From Paracoccus shanxieyensis (GTDB lineage Bacteria; Pseudomonadota; Alphaproteobacteria; Rhodobacterales; Rhodobacteraceae): DNA of 64,000 nucleotides. Position 1 is the stretch's first letter. Every line of letters begins with the position of its first letter. Location of the stretch: positions 124,001-188,000 of the forward strand of contig NZ_WMII01000002.1 in the NCBI RefSeq assembly GCF_009711265.1, read 5' to 3'. Of the stretch, positions 41,570 through 49,364 are shown in pieces. The translations under genes and the position numbers were made by a program. The notes under the pieces were generated by a model. It saw only the letters and a list, made by a program, of their open reading frames with translations, did no database searches and had not been told where the DNA came from.

Positions 41570-41597
41570 AAAGGCCAAGGCGGTTGCCTTGGCCTTT
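41570..41597. terminator. Terminator between dadA and the GlsB-type gene
   Basis: AAAGGCCAAGGC (41570-41581) pairs exactly with GCCTTGGCCTTT (41586-41597) around GGTT. A-rich on the left and T-rich on the right, so it can serve both converging genes. Confidence 0.82.
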
Positions 41598-41644
41598 GCA
41601 TTTGTCGGCCATCCTAGGCGGTTTGCCGGGATGGCCTGACGCCC

Positions 41645-41905
41645 TCAGGCGCGTTGGATCAGCCGCAGGATCAGCAGCAGGATCACCGCGCCGATGGTGG
41701 CAAAGATGATCGAGCCGACGATGGGGCTGGAAATGCTCATGCCGATGCCAAGGGCGGGGAACAGGAAACTGGCGATCAGCGCGCCGACGATGCCGACGAT
41801 GATATTGGTCAAAAGCCCCTGACCGTGGCCCTTGACGATCAGTCCGGCCAGCCATCCGGCGATGGCCCCGATCAACAGCGTGACGATAAGCGCGGTGACG
41901 GTCAT
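41645..41905 (-). CDS. GlsB/YeaQ/YmgE-family small membrane protein
   Basis: 86 residues, three hydrophobic helices. GAIAGWLAGLIVKGHGQGLLTNIIVGIVGALIAS (region about 12-45) and the SIIFATIGAVILLLILRLIQRA end fit the transglycosylase-associated family. The start at 41905 follows GGAGAAAAC. Family members are stress-induced; activity is unproven despite the name. It is divergent from the L,D-transpeptidase gene. Confidence 0.88.
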   Translation of the reverse strand: MTVTALIVTLLIGAIAGWLAGLIVKGHGQGLLTNIIVGIVGALIASFLFPALGIGMSISSPIVGSIIFATIGAVILLLILRLIQRA

Positions 41906-42224
41906 GGATGTTTTCTCCGAAAGCGTGGCCGCGTCCCGGATCCTTCTCCCCGCGGCTGTGGCAAAACACCCGGCCGGGCAACCGGTTCCTGAAGGTCGTG
42001 AAAATCGCCGGAAAGCCGTGGTTTTGCGAATTTTCAGCAACAGGTCGGGGGCAAATCGCGCGATCACAAAGGGTTGTCCTTGACGCTAGAGGCCTGCGCG
42101 GGGCTTCTGATGCTATCCGAATCGTGGTGGCCTCTGCTCGGCTGCGGATGCGATTTGATGACAACGAACCGCTGCCACGGTCGCATGCGACTGCCATGCG
42201 ACCGCGTTACGAAGGGAAACTCCG
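41906..42224. promoter_or_regulatory. Divergent intergenic region with a 10-base inverted repeat
   Basis: 319 bases between the GlsB-type and L,D-transpeptidase genes. CGGTCGCATG (42178-42187) and CATGCGACCG (42195-42204) form a perfect inverted repeat with a 7-base loop, 7 bases before the GAAGGG ribosome site of the transpeptidase gene. No consensus promoter stood out; stress sigma factors with other consensus are possible. Confidence 0.5.
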
Positions 42225-42977
42225 ATGCGAATTGCTTCGCTGATGCTGGCCATGGGCCTGGGCCTTGCGGCCTGCGCGCCTAATCCGCCGCTGTCAAATC
42301 CGTCAGATGCCATGGTCCCTGCGACCGACACCAGCGCCTATGGCGCGCGCACCGATACCGGCCCCAATGGCGAGCCGATCGAGATCCATGCCGTGCGCAA
42401 GGCCTATCTGAACCAGCGCAACACCCGCCAGCGCGTCGCCTATAACGGTCCCGAGGATGTCGGCACCGTTGTCGTCGATCCCTATGCGCGCTTCCTGTAT
42501 CACGTCATCGCCCCCGGTGAGGCGATGCGCTATGGCGTGGCCGTGGGGCAGGCGGGCAAGAATTTCCAGGGCAATGCCACCATCAGCCGCAAGGCGGCCT
42601 GGCCCAGCTGGACGCCCACCGCGAACATGGTGCGCACCATGCCCGACCTGTACGGGCCGCTGAAAAACGGTCTTGGCGGCGGTGTGGACAACCCGCTGGG
42701 CTCGCGCGCGCTGTATCTGTATCAGGGTGGCCGCGACACGATGTATCGCATCCACGGCACGATGGACCCGTCCTCGATCGGCAAGGCCACTTCGGCGGGC
42801 TGTATCCGGATGTTCAACCAGGACGTGATGGATCTGTTCAACGAAATCCCGAACGGCACGCGCGTGAAGGTCCGCACGCAGGCGGAAAGCATCCAGCTTG
42901 AAGGCCCGCTTGTCGAGATGCCCAACGGCTATCTGGAACCCGCTGGCGGCGTGCAGACGGCCACGGCCACCCAGTAA
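42225..42977 (+). CDS. L,D-transpeptidase (YkuD) lipoprotein
   Basis: 250 residues. A lipoprotein signal [20 protein letters not shown] has the lipobox GLAAC, with C17 as the likely lipidation site. The YkuD domain is recognised by [17 protein letters not shown] and the catalytic motif [20 protein letters not shown] (H about 177, C about 193). These enzymes make 3-3 cross-links or attach lipoproteins to peptidoglycan. GAAGGG lies 8 bases before the ATG. A terminator follows. Confidence 0.92.
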   Translation: MRIASLMLAMGLGLAACAPNPPLSNPSDAMVPATDTSAYGARTDTGPNGEPIEIHAVRKAYLNQRNTRQRVAYNGPEDVGTVVVDPYARFLYHVIAPGEAMRYGVAVGQAGKNFQGNATISRKAAWPSWTPTANMVRTMPDLYGPLKNGLGGGVDNPLGSRALYLYQGGRDTMYRIHGTMDPSSIGKATSAGCIRMFNQDVMDLFNEIPNGTRVKVRTQAESIQLEGPLVEMPNGYLEPAGGVQTATATQ

Positions 42978-43013
42978 GCCCGCGCCATAAGGCAAGCTGG
43001 CTGCTGAAATCTG

Positions 43014-43042
43014 ACGCCCCGGTGCTTGCGCCGGGGCGTTTT
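43014..43042 (+). terminator. Intrinsic terminator after the L,D-transpeptidase gene
   Basis: ACGCCCCGG (43014-43022) pairs exactly with CCGGGGCGT (43031-43039), followed by TTT. Confidence 0.8.
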
Positions 43043-43106
43043 CGTCTGGCGGTTGCAGGTGCCGCGTGGCATTTTCCCTGTGTATATCCAGCCTATGGAG
43101 CCGCGC

Positions 43107-43682
43107 ATGGCCGCCGAACCCGGAACGACCTCTGCCGATGTGACCGCAATGATCGATGAGACCCAGCCCGCTGCGTTGCAGGGGCTGGAGACCAAGGCGC
43201 TGAATGCCTTGCTGCGCGACCTGCGCGCCATGAAACTGGCCGAGCCCGAGGTCGCCGTGCAAAAGACGCTGGCGCAGGCCATTCGCCGCACCGCTGCCGA
43301 AAAGCGCGTGCGGCAAGCCGCCACGGCCAAGGCTGCGGTCGCCGCCGAACCCGCTGATCCCGACGAGAAGCCCTCGAAAGCCGAAAAGGCCGAGGAAAAG
43401 CGTCGCAAGGCGGCGGAAAAGGCGGAAAAGCAGCGCATCAAGGCCGAACGCGCGACCGCGCCGCAGGCTGACGACGCTGGCAAGCCCGACAAGGCCGCGC
43501 GGGCCGAGGAAAAGCGCCGCAAGGCCGCCGAAAAGGCCGAAAAGCAGCGCGTGCGCGAGGCCGAAAAAGCCGACCGGAAAGCTGCGCAGACCGCAGCCAA
43601 GGCTGAACGCGATGCCGCCAAGCAGGGGCAAAAGGGCGACAAGGCGGGCAAGGCAGGCAAAGCTGGCCAAAAGACCCACTGA
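43107..43682 (+). CDS. Lys/Ala/Glu-rich protein with internal repeat, function unknown
   Basis: 191 residues. The first 70 or so form a folded-looking part (MIDETQPAALQGLETKALNAL, LLRDLRAMKLAEPEVAVQK), and the rest is an extended charged helix. The 15-residue unit EEKRRKAAEKAEKQR occurs twice, encoded by 45-base direct repeats at 43392-43436 and 43506-43550. The composition recalls histone H1-like or TolA-type helices, but no signal peptide or membrane anchor is present, so DNA or RNA binding is only a guess. GGAG 6 bases before 43107 favours this start over one four codons earlier. Confidence 0.7.
   Translation: MAAEPGTTSADVTAMIDETQPAALQGLETKALNALLRDLRAMKLAEPEVAVQKTLAQAIRRTAAEKRVRQAATAKAAVAAEPADPDEKPSKAEKAEEKRRKAAEKAEKQRIKAERATAPQADDAGKPDKAARAEEKRRKAAEKAEKQRVREAEKADRKAAQTAAKAERDAAKQGQKGDKAGKAGKAGQKTH
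43392..43550 (+). repeat. Two 45-base direct repeats inside the charged gene
   Basis: Units 43392-43436 and 43506-43550 both encode EEKRRKAAEKAEKQR and differ mainly at synonymous third positions, offset 114 bases. Confidence 0.85.
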
Positions 43683-43745
43683 GCGCGGCTGGCATTTTTG
43701 CGGCATTCTTGCTATCGCAGGGGCGACCATTCTTCCGAGTATTTC

Positions 43746-44657
43746 ATGCGCCGATTGGTGATTGCCCTGCTTGCGGCGCTGATACCCGCAACCGCCCCGG
43801 CCTATGAGGCGCTGGACGCCATGCAGGGCGTTGCCGCGCCGCGGCCTTCGGCCAAGTCGCGCTGCACGGATGACGCGCGTTACTGCATCTCGATTTCCAA
43901 CTATGTGCCCGATGTCTGCGCGGTGATCGAGCAGGCCGCGATGCGCAATGATCTGGATCCGCATTTCTTTGCGCGCCTGCTGTGGAAGGAAAGCCTGTTC
44001 GAGGCCGGGGCGATCAGTCCCGTCGGCGCAATGGGCATCGCCCAGTTCATGCCCGGCACGGCCGAGATCGTCGGTCTGGACGATCCTTTCAATCCGGCCA
44101 AGGCCATTGCCGCTTCGGCGCGCTATCTCAAGCAGTTGTCGGATGGTCTGGGCAATGTCGGGCTGGCCGCCGTCGCCTATAATGGCGGAGAGAACCGTGC
44201 GGCGCGGTTCATTGCGCAGGGTGGCAACCTGCCATGGGAGACGCAGGATTATGTGCAGGCCATCACCGGGTTGACGGCATGGAACTGGCGCGAAAAGCCC
44301 GGCTCCAGTCCGGATCTGCGGCTGGACAAGGCGCGGCCGTTCCGGGCGGCCTGCGTCGATCTGGCCGGAAGCCGCAAGCTGCGCGAATTCAAGACGCCCG
44401 ACCACGCCTGGCCCTGGGGGGTGATCGTTGCGACCCATCCCAGCCAGTCGGGTGTGACCAGTCAGGTGTCGCGCCTGAACAAGTCGCTGCGCCCGATCCT
44501 TGGTGGAAAGCGCGTCAGCTATGTCCGGCGCAAGGTCGGCGGCAGTGCAAGGAAGGTCTATACCGCGCAGATCGGCTATTCCTCAAAAACCGAGGCCTAT
44601 GCGTTCTGCACCCGGCTGCGCAGTTTTGGCGGGCGCTGCATCGTTCTGAAGAACTGA
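43746..44657 (+). CDS. Lytic transglycosylase (SLT domain)
   Basis: 303 residues with signal peptide MRRLVIALLAALIPATAPAY. The SLT domain has the catalytic glutamate in LLWKESLFEAGAISPVGAMG, then GIAQFMPGTAEIVG and AAVAYNGGENR, and ends near residue 195. The last 40 residues (YTAQIGYSSKTEAYAFC, then SFGGRCIVLKN) resemble a SPOR-like peptidoglycan-binding fold. It cleaves peptidoglycan with 1,6-anhydro formation. The ribosome site before 43746 is weak; an upstream TTG would lengthen the N terminus beyond the signal. Confidence 0.9.
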   Translation: MRRLVIALLAALIPATAPAYEALDAMQGVAAPRPSAKSRCTDDARYCISISNYVPDVCAVIEQAAMRNDLDPHFFARLLWKESLFEAGAISPVGAMGIAQFMPGTAEIVGLDDPFNPAKAIAASARYLKQLSDGLGNVGLAAVAYNGGENRAARFIAQGGNLPWETQDYVQAITGLTAWNWREKPGSSPDLRLDKARPFRAACVDLAGSRKLREFKTPDHAWPWGVIVATHPSQSGVTSQVSRLNKSLRPILGGKRVSYVRRKVGGSARKVYTAQIGYSSKTEAYAFCTRLRSFGGRCIVLKN

Positions 44658-44686
44658 CGCGGGATCGCCTGCGGGCCGCGTCGCAT

Positions 44687-44708
44687 GAGTATTTGAAGAA
44701 CAGAGAAG
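44687..44708 (+). repeat. Dispersed intergenic repeat, copy 3
   Basis: GAGTATTTGAAGAACAGAGAAG lies directly against the end of the minus-strand binding-protein gene and 30 bases after the transglycosylase stop. Same element as at 3927, 4069 and 49289. (22 bases; the core read is GAGTATTTG then AACAGAGAAG.). Confidence 0.75.
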
Positions 44709-46184
44709 TCAGTTCGTCCAGCGCACGCGACTGAGATCATTGGCAGGCATCGGCGCGTTTTGCCAGAGCCCCTGGATCTGCGCCTTGGCGACGCCGGTTT
44801 TCGCCAGCTGGAACAGGAAGACATTGGCATAATCGTCGGCAAGGATCTTTTGCGCCTGTTTCAGCAGGTCTGCGCGCTCGGCTGGATCGGTCGTGGCGTC
44901 CAGCCGGGCCATGGTGTCGTCAAAGGCCGGGTTGCGATAGTTGAAGTAATAATCGGGCCGGGCATAGATATCGATGTCCATCGGCTCGACATGGCTGATG
45001 ATGGTCAGGTCGTAATCGGCATTGCGGAACACCTGATCCAGCCATTGCGCCCATTCCATATTGGTGATGCGGGTGTCGATGCCTGCGGCGCGGAGCTGGG
45101 CTGCCACGATCTCGCCGCCGCGGCGGGCATAGGGGGTGGGGGGCAGGGCCAGACGCAGGGTCAGGTTTTCGCTGCCGGTTTCGGCCAGCAGGGCCTTGGT
45201 CATCTGCGGGTCATAGGCCGATTGCGCCGTCAGGTCGATGTAATCCGGGTGATGCGGCGGGAAATGCGAGCCGATGGGCGTGCCATAGCCGAACATCGCG
45301 CCCTGGATGATCTCATCGCGGTTGATGGCATGGGCGATGGCCTTGCGCAGCCGGATGTCGCCGAGCGGCGGGCGGGCATGGTTCATGGCAAGGATGGTTT
45401 CGCCTTCGGTGGTGCCGACCAGCACCTTGAAGCGGGGATCGGCCTGAAGCTGCGGCAGGGTTTCCGGGGCGGGATAGATCGGGAAGGCATCGACATCGCC
45501 CGCCATCATCGCGGCGAAGGCCGCCGTGGGGTCCGGGATGAAGCGGAAGGTCGCGGTCTGCAGCGCGGGCTTGTCGCCCCAATAGCCGTCATAGGCGCTG
45601 AGGTTTACCCGGTCGCCCTGCACCCAGTTCTGAAACCGGAACGGGCCAGTGCCGACGGGATGTGTGGCGATCTGCGCTATACTGGCCTGATCGACCATCA
45701 CCGCATCGCCCCATGCCATCTTGAACGGCAAGCTGCCATCGGCGGCCTTCAGCGTGACGCGGACCGAAAGGGGGCCTTGCGGCTGAACGCTTTCGATGCC
45801 CTGAAACAGCGCCTTTTGCGCATTCGTGCTGTCGGCTGCCCGCGCGCGATCCAGAGAGAACACCACATCCTGCGCGTCGAAGCTGCTGCCATCGTGGAAG
45901 GTGACGTTCGGGCGCAGCTGGAACAGATAGGCCTTGCCGCCATCCTGGGCCTGCCAGCTTTCCGCCAGTCCGGGCAGGACCTGACCATCGGGGCCGATGC
46001 GGGTCAGGCCCGCGAAGACATTGGCATAGACGATTTCATCGACGGCAGCGGCGGCATTGCCGGTCGGATCAAGCGTCGGCGGTTCCAGCACCATGCCAAG
46101 GGTGATGCCGGTCTGGGGCTGGGCCAGCGCCGGGCTGGCCAGCATTGCCGCCAGCGCGGCTGCCTGCGTGATCCTTGCGAACAT
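44709..46184 (-). CDS. Peptide-type ABC transporter substrate-binding protein (SBP family 5)
   Basis: 491 residues with signal peptide MFARITQAAALAAMLASPAL (cleavage near ALAQPQ). LEPPTLDPTGNAAAAVDEIVYANVFAGL and LRPNVTFHDGSSFDAQDVVFSLDRA (conserved family 5 blocks, near residues 35-62 and 102-126) identify it. GGGAAGGGCC precedes the ATG. It is monocistronic between pcs and a convergent gene. The Dpp-type permease operon at 34977-38295 has no binding protein, so this may be its partner; ligand unknown. Confidence 0.92.
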   Translation of the reverse strand: MFARITQAAALAAMLASPALAQPQTGITLGMVLEPPTLDPTGNAAAAVDEIVYANVFAGLTRIGPDGQVLPGLAESWQAQDGGKAYLFQLRPNVTFHDGSSFDAQDVVFSLDRARAADSTNAQKALFQGIESVQPQGPLSVRVTLKAADGSLPFKMAWGDAVMVDQASIAQIATHPVGTGPFRFQNWVQGDRVNLSAYDGYWGDKPALQTATFRFIPDPTAAFAAMMAGDVDAFPIYPAPETLPQLQADPRFKVLVGTTEGETILAMNHARPPLGDIRLRKAIAHAINRDEIIQGAMFGYGTPIGSHFPPHHPDYIDLTAQSAYDPQMTKALLAETGSENLTLRLALPPTPYARRGGEIVAAQLRAAGIDTRITNMEWAQWLDQVFRNADYDLTIISHVEPMDIDIYARPDYYFNYRNPAFDDTMARLDATTDPAERADLLKQAQKILADDYANVFLFQLAKTGVAKAQIQGLWQNAPMPANDLSRVRWTN

Positions 46185-46242
46185 GGCCCTTCCCCCGTGC
46201 TGTGCGCCCGTGGCCGCAGAGTTCCGGCTGCGGCCCGCAAGA

Positions 46243-46935
46243 TCAAGCCCGCTTGCGCAGCAGTTCCTGTGCAAAGCCCGCGCAGAGCAGCCACAGCGAG
46301 GTGATGAGCAGCCCCCAGCGCGCGAAGCTTTGCGGGTGGAAATCCACCATGACCGCCCAGACCGCAAAGACCACCCACGCCCCGCACATCGGCAGCGAGA
46401 TCCAGCGCCAGCGCTCGGTCCGGACGGGGTGGATGAATTTCACATTGGCGAACATGGCCACGGCCAGCGCCACCACGATCAGCAGGATGATCCAGAAATT
46501 CGGCTTCAGCGCGAACAGCACCAGCACGACCATGTTCCAGCAGGCCGGGAAGCCCGCAAAGGAATTGTCCTTGGTCTTCATCCGCGTGTCCGAGAAATAG
46601 ATCACGCTGCCATAGGTGATGGCGATGATGCAGATCCAGCCGGTCCAGCCGGGCAGCAGCCCCGACATGAAAAGCGCATAGGCCGGGATGAACACATAGG
46701 TCAGATAATCGATGATGAGATCCATCAGGACCCCGTCATAGGTCGGCCAGTTCTGCGTCACCTGATAGCGGCGCGCCAGCGGGCCGTCGATGCCATCGAC
46801 GATCAGCGCGATGACCAGCCAGAAGAACATCTGCGACCATTCGGCATTCGCCGCGGCCAGCAGGGCAAGCATCGACAGGACCGCGCCGGTGGCGGTCAGC
46901 AGATGGACGGTCAGGGCTTTGAGGCGCAGGGTCAT
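46243..46935 (-). CDS. pcs: Phosphatidylcholine synthase
   Basis: 230 residues, about eight membrane helices. The CDP-alcohol phosphotransferase motif is DGIDGPLARRY then YDGVLMDLIIDYL, with the four acidic residues in their family spacing. VHLLTATGAVLSMLALLAAA opens the protein as in Pcs, which condenses CDP-diacylglycerol with choline. The ATG at 46935 gives the family N terminus; a GTG 20 codons upstream is possible but unsupported. The ribosome site is weak. Confidence 0.92.
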   Translation of the reverse strand: MTLRLKALTVHLLTATGAVLSMLALLAAANAEWSQMFFWLVIALIVDGIDGPLARRYQVTQNWPTYDGVLMDLIIDYLTYVFIPAYALFMSGLLPGWTGWICIIAITYGSVIYFSDTRMKTKDNSFAGFPACWNMVVLVLFALKPNFWIILLIVVALAVAMFANVKFIHPVRTERWRWISLPMCGAWVVFAVWAVMVDFHPQSFARWGLLITSLWLLCAGFAQELLRKRA

Positions 46936-47010
46936 CCCATGGTTTCTGTCATTGAACGGACGCAATCGCAAGTTTGTGTTCGGATTTTCCGGCACGCTGT
47001 CTTGCGCGGA

Positions 47011-47886
47011 TCATTGGATGAATTCTTCTGCCGCGTAACCTTGCAGATAAAGCAGCGCCGTCAGATCGCCGTGGTTGATGCGGACATTGACCTGCTGGGC
47101 GACAACGGGCTTGGCGTGCAGCGCAACGCCGGTGCCGGCCAGTTGCAGCATGCCCAGATCGTTTGCGCCGTCGCCCACGGCCAGCACATCGGCGGGCGTC
47201 AGGCCCTTGGCGGCGGCAATGTCGTTCAGCGCATCGACCTTGGCCTCACGGCCCAGAACCGGCAGCGCGACATGTCCGGTCAGCACGCCCTGATCGGCCA
47301 GAAGCGTATTGGCGCGGTGTTCATCGAACCCCAGCGCGGTCGAGACCGGGCCGGTAAAGACCGTGAACCCGCCCGAGACCAGCGCCGTATAGGCCCCCTG
47401 CGCCTTCATCGTGGCGATCAGCGTGCGGCCTCCGGGGGTCAGGGTGATGCGGCTGTCCAAGACCTGATCCACCACCGATTCGGAGAGACCGGCCAGCAGG
47501 CCGACACGGGCGATCAGGGCTTCGTGGAAGTTCAGCTCTCCGTTCATGGCCTGCGCGGTGATGGCGGCGACGCGTTCGCCGACGCCCGCCATATCGGCCA
47601 GTTCGTCGATGCATTCCTGCTGGATCATGGTGCTGTCCATATCGGCCAGCAGGATGGCCTTGCGGCGCCCGGCGGTGGGCTGGATGACAAGGTCGATGCC
47701 CTGCACCTGCAGATCCTGCCAGACTTGCCAGAAATCGGCGGGTTCGGCCTCGACCGGGAATTCGGCGGCGATGCCGGGGGCCAGCGTGATGACATGCCCG
47801 CCCTGCCATGCCTGGTGCAGATCCTGAATCAGCCGGTCGCTCAGATCGGCGCGGGCCGGGGCGGCAAGCAGGGTCACGGTGAACAT
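47011..47886 (-). CDS. serB: Phosphoserine phosphatase
   Basis: 291 residues. An N-terminal region of about 80 residues precedes the HAD domain: nucleophile motif LLADMDSTMIQQECIDELA (D about 83), then ALVSGGFTVFTGPV (motif II Ser), and VGDGANDLGML (motif IV). It carries out the last step of serine biosynthesis, phosphoserine to serine. The start at 47886 gives MFTVTLLAAPARADL. It is divergent from serC with a 195-base shared control region. Confidence 0.95.
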   Translation of the reverse strand: MFTVTLLAAPARADLSDRLIQDLHQAWQGGHVITLAPGIAAEFPVEAEPADFWQVWQDLQVQGIDLVIQPTAGRRKAILLADMDSTMIQQECIDELADMAGVGERVAAITAQAMNGELNFHEALIARVGLLAGLSESVVDQVLDSRITLTPGGRTLIATMKAQGAYTALVSGGFTVFTGPVSTALGFDEHRANTLLADQGVLTGHVALPVLGREAKVDALNDIAAAKGLTPADVLAVGDGANDLGMLQLAGTGVALHAKPVVAQQVNVRINHGDLTALLYLQGYAAEEFIQ

Positions 47887-47975
47887 GGGCAGATCCTTGC
47901 GCGGAAGATTTGGTGCAGCACTAGCCAATGCCGGGCGGGGGATCAATCGGGCGCATTTGTCCTGTGGAACTGTCG

Positions 47976-47993
47976 TGCAAATGGGTTGCAAAT
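47976..47993. promoter_or_regulatory. Direct repeat TGCAAAT in the serB-serC divergent region
   Basis: TGCAAAT at 47976-47982 and again at 47987-47993, spaced by exactly 11 bases, one helical turn. A related ATTTGT lies at 47955. The spacing suggests a regulator binding one face of the helix. The factor is unknown. Confidence 0.45.
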
Positions 47994-48081
47994 TTCGCTT
48001 GCGGGAATCTGCGGCGGTCTTTATGGCAGTCAGCGGGACACGCCGCCCCAACGCGGTGCTATATAGCTGTGAGGCTAGCTT

Positions 48082-49236
48082 ATGACGACGAACGTTCCGG
48101 CCGCGCGCCCGGTCAATCCGCGCTTTTCTTCGGGCCCCTGTGCCAAGATCCCCCAATATTCGCTGGACATGCTTGCTGATGCGCCTTTGGGCCGCTCGCA
48201 TCGTGCCGCCGTGGGCAAGGCGAAACTTGCCGAAGCCATCGACCTGACCCGCGAAATTCTGGGCGTTCCGGCGGATTACCGCATCGGCATCGTCCCGGCC
48301 TCGGATACCGGCGCGGTCGAGATGGCGCTGTGGAGCCTCTTGGGCCCGCGCAAGGTCGAGATGCTGGCTTGGGAAAGCTTTGGCGAAGGCTGGGTCACGG
48401 ATGTGGTCAAGCAGCTGAAGCTGGATGCCGTGGTCCGCAAGGCCGATTATGGCCATATCGTCGATTTCGCCGAAGTCGATTTCGACAATGACGTGGTGTT
48501 TACCTGGAACGGCACGACCTCGGGCGTGCGGGTGCCGAATGGCGATGCGATCCCGGCGGATCGCGAGGGCCTGACCATCTGCGACGCGACCAGCGCCGCC
48601 TTTGCCATGGAACTGCCCTTTGACAAGCTGGATGTGGTGACGTTTTCCTGGCAGAAAGTGCTGGGCGGCGAGGGTGCGCATGGCATCCTGATCCTGTCGC
48701 CTCGCGCGGTCGAACGGCTGGAAAGCTATGTCCCCGCATGGCCGTTGCCGAAGATCTTTCGCATGACCAAGGGCGGCAAGCTGATCGAGGGCATCTTCAA
48801 GGGTGAGACGATCAACACCCCGTCGATGCTGTGCGTCGAGGATTATCTGGTCGCGCTGAAATGGGCGCAAGGTCTGGGTGGCCGTGCCGCGCTGGTCGCC
48901 CGTGCCGATGCCAATGCCGCCGCGGTGCGCGATTTCATCGCGGACAAGGACTGGATCGCCGATCTGGCCGTCGATCCTGCCACGGCCTCGACCACCTCGG
49001 TCTGTCTGAAATTCACCGATGCGCGCATCAAGGACGGTGCGGCCTTTGCCAAGGCCGTCGCCAAACGGCTGGAAAAAGACGGCGTTGCGCTGGATGCCGG
49101 GGCCTATCGCGATGCGCCTGCCGGGCTGCGGATCTGGTGCGGATCGACTGTCGAGACCTCGGATGTTGCGGCGCTGATGCCGTGGATCGAATATGCCTTT
49201 GAGGCCGAACTGGCCGCACAGGCCGTGGACGCCTGA
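48082..49236 (+). CDS. serC: Phosphoserine aminotransferase
   Basis: 384 residues. [20 protein letters not shown] is the N-terminal motif of the alphaproteobacterial SerC type. [20 protein letters not shown] binds PLP phosphate, [14 protein letters not shown] follows, and the PLP lysine is in [18 protein letters not shown] (K about 193). It converts 3-phosphohydroxypyruvate to phosphoserine. serA follows after 128 bases holding a hairpin and a dispersed repeat. Confidence 0.95.
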   Translation: MTTNVPAARPVNPRFSSGPCAKIPQYSLDMLADAPLGRSHRAAVGKAKLAEAIDLTREILGVPADYRIGIVPASDTGAVEMALWSLLGPRKVEMLAWESFGEGWVTDVVKQLKLDAVVRKADYGHIVDFAEVDFDNDVVFTWNGTTSGVRVPNGDAIPADREGLTICDATSAAFAMELPFDKLDVVTFSWQKVLGGEGAHGILILSPRAVERLESYVPAWPLPKIFRMTKGGKLIEGIFKGETINTPSMLCVEDYLVALKWAQGLGGRAALVARADANAAAVRDFIADKDWIADLAVDPATASTTSVCLKFTDARIKDGAAFAKAVAKRLEKDGVALDAGAYRDAPAGLRIWCGSTVETSDVAALMPWIEYAFEAELAAQAVDA

Positions 49237-49262
49237 CATCGACGCCTGACATCCCGGTCGGA

Positions 49263-49310
49263 CCGGGGGCGCTGCCCCCGGACCCCCGGAGTATTTTTGG
49301 AACAGAGAAG
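49263..49310 (+). repeat. Hairpin plus dispersed intergenic repeat, copy 4
   Basis: CCGGGGGC (49263-49270) pairs with GCCCCCGG (49274-49281), then GACCCCC and GAGTATTTTTGGAACAGAGAAG at 49289-49310 (22 bases; core GAGTATTTTTGG then AACAGAGAAG). This is the most complete copy of the element; hairpin and following T run could act as a weak terminator between serC and serA. Confidence 0.75.
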
Positions 49311-49364
49311 ACGCAGCCGCGGCCCCGAGCCGCGTCCGTCCCGCATATCCAGAGGATAACAGAA

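Noticed and set aside
47887..49239. Long upstream extension of serB
   Set aside because: Runs antisense through serC; conserved SerB N terminus begins at 47886.
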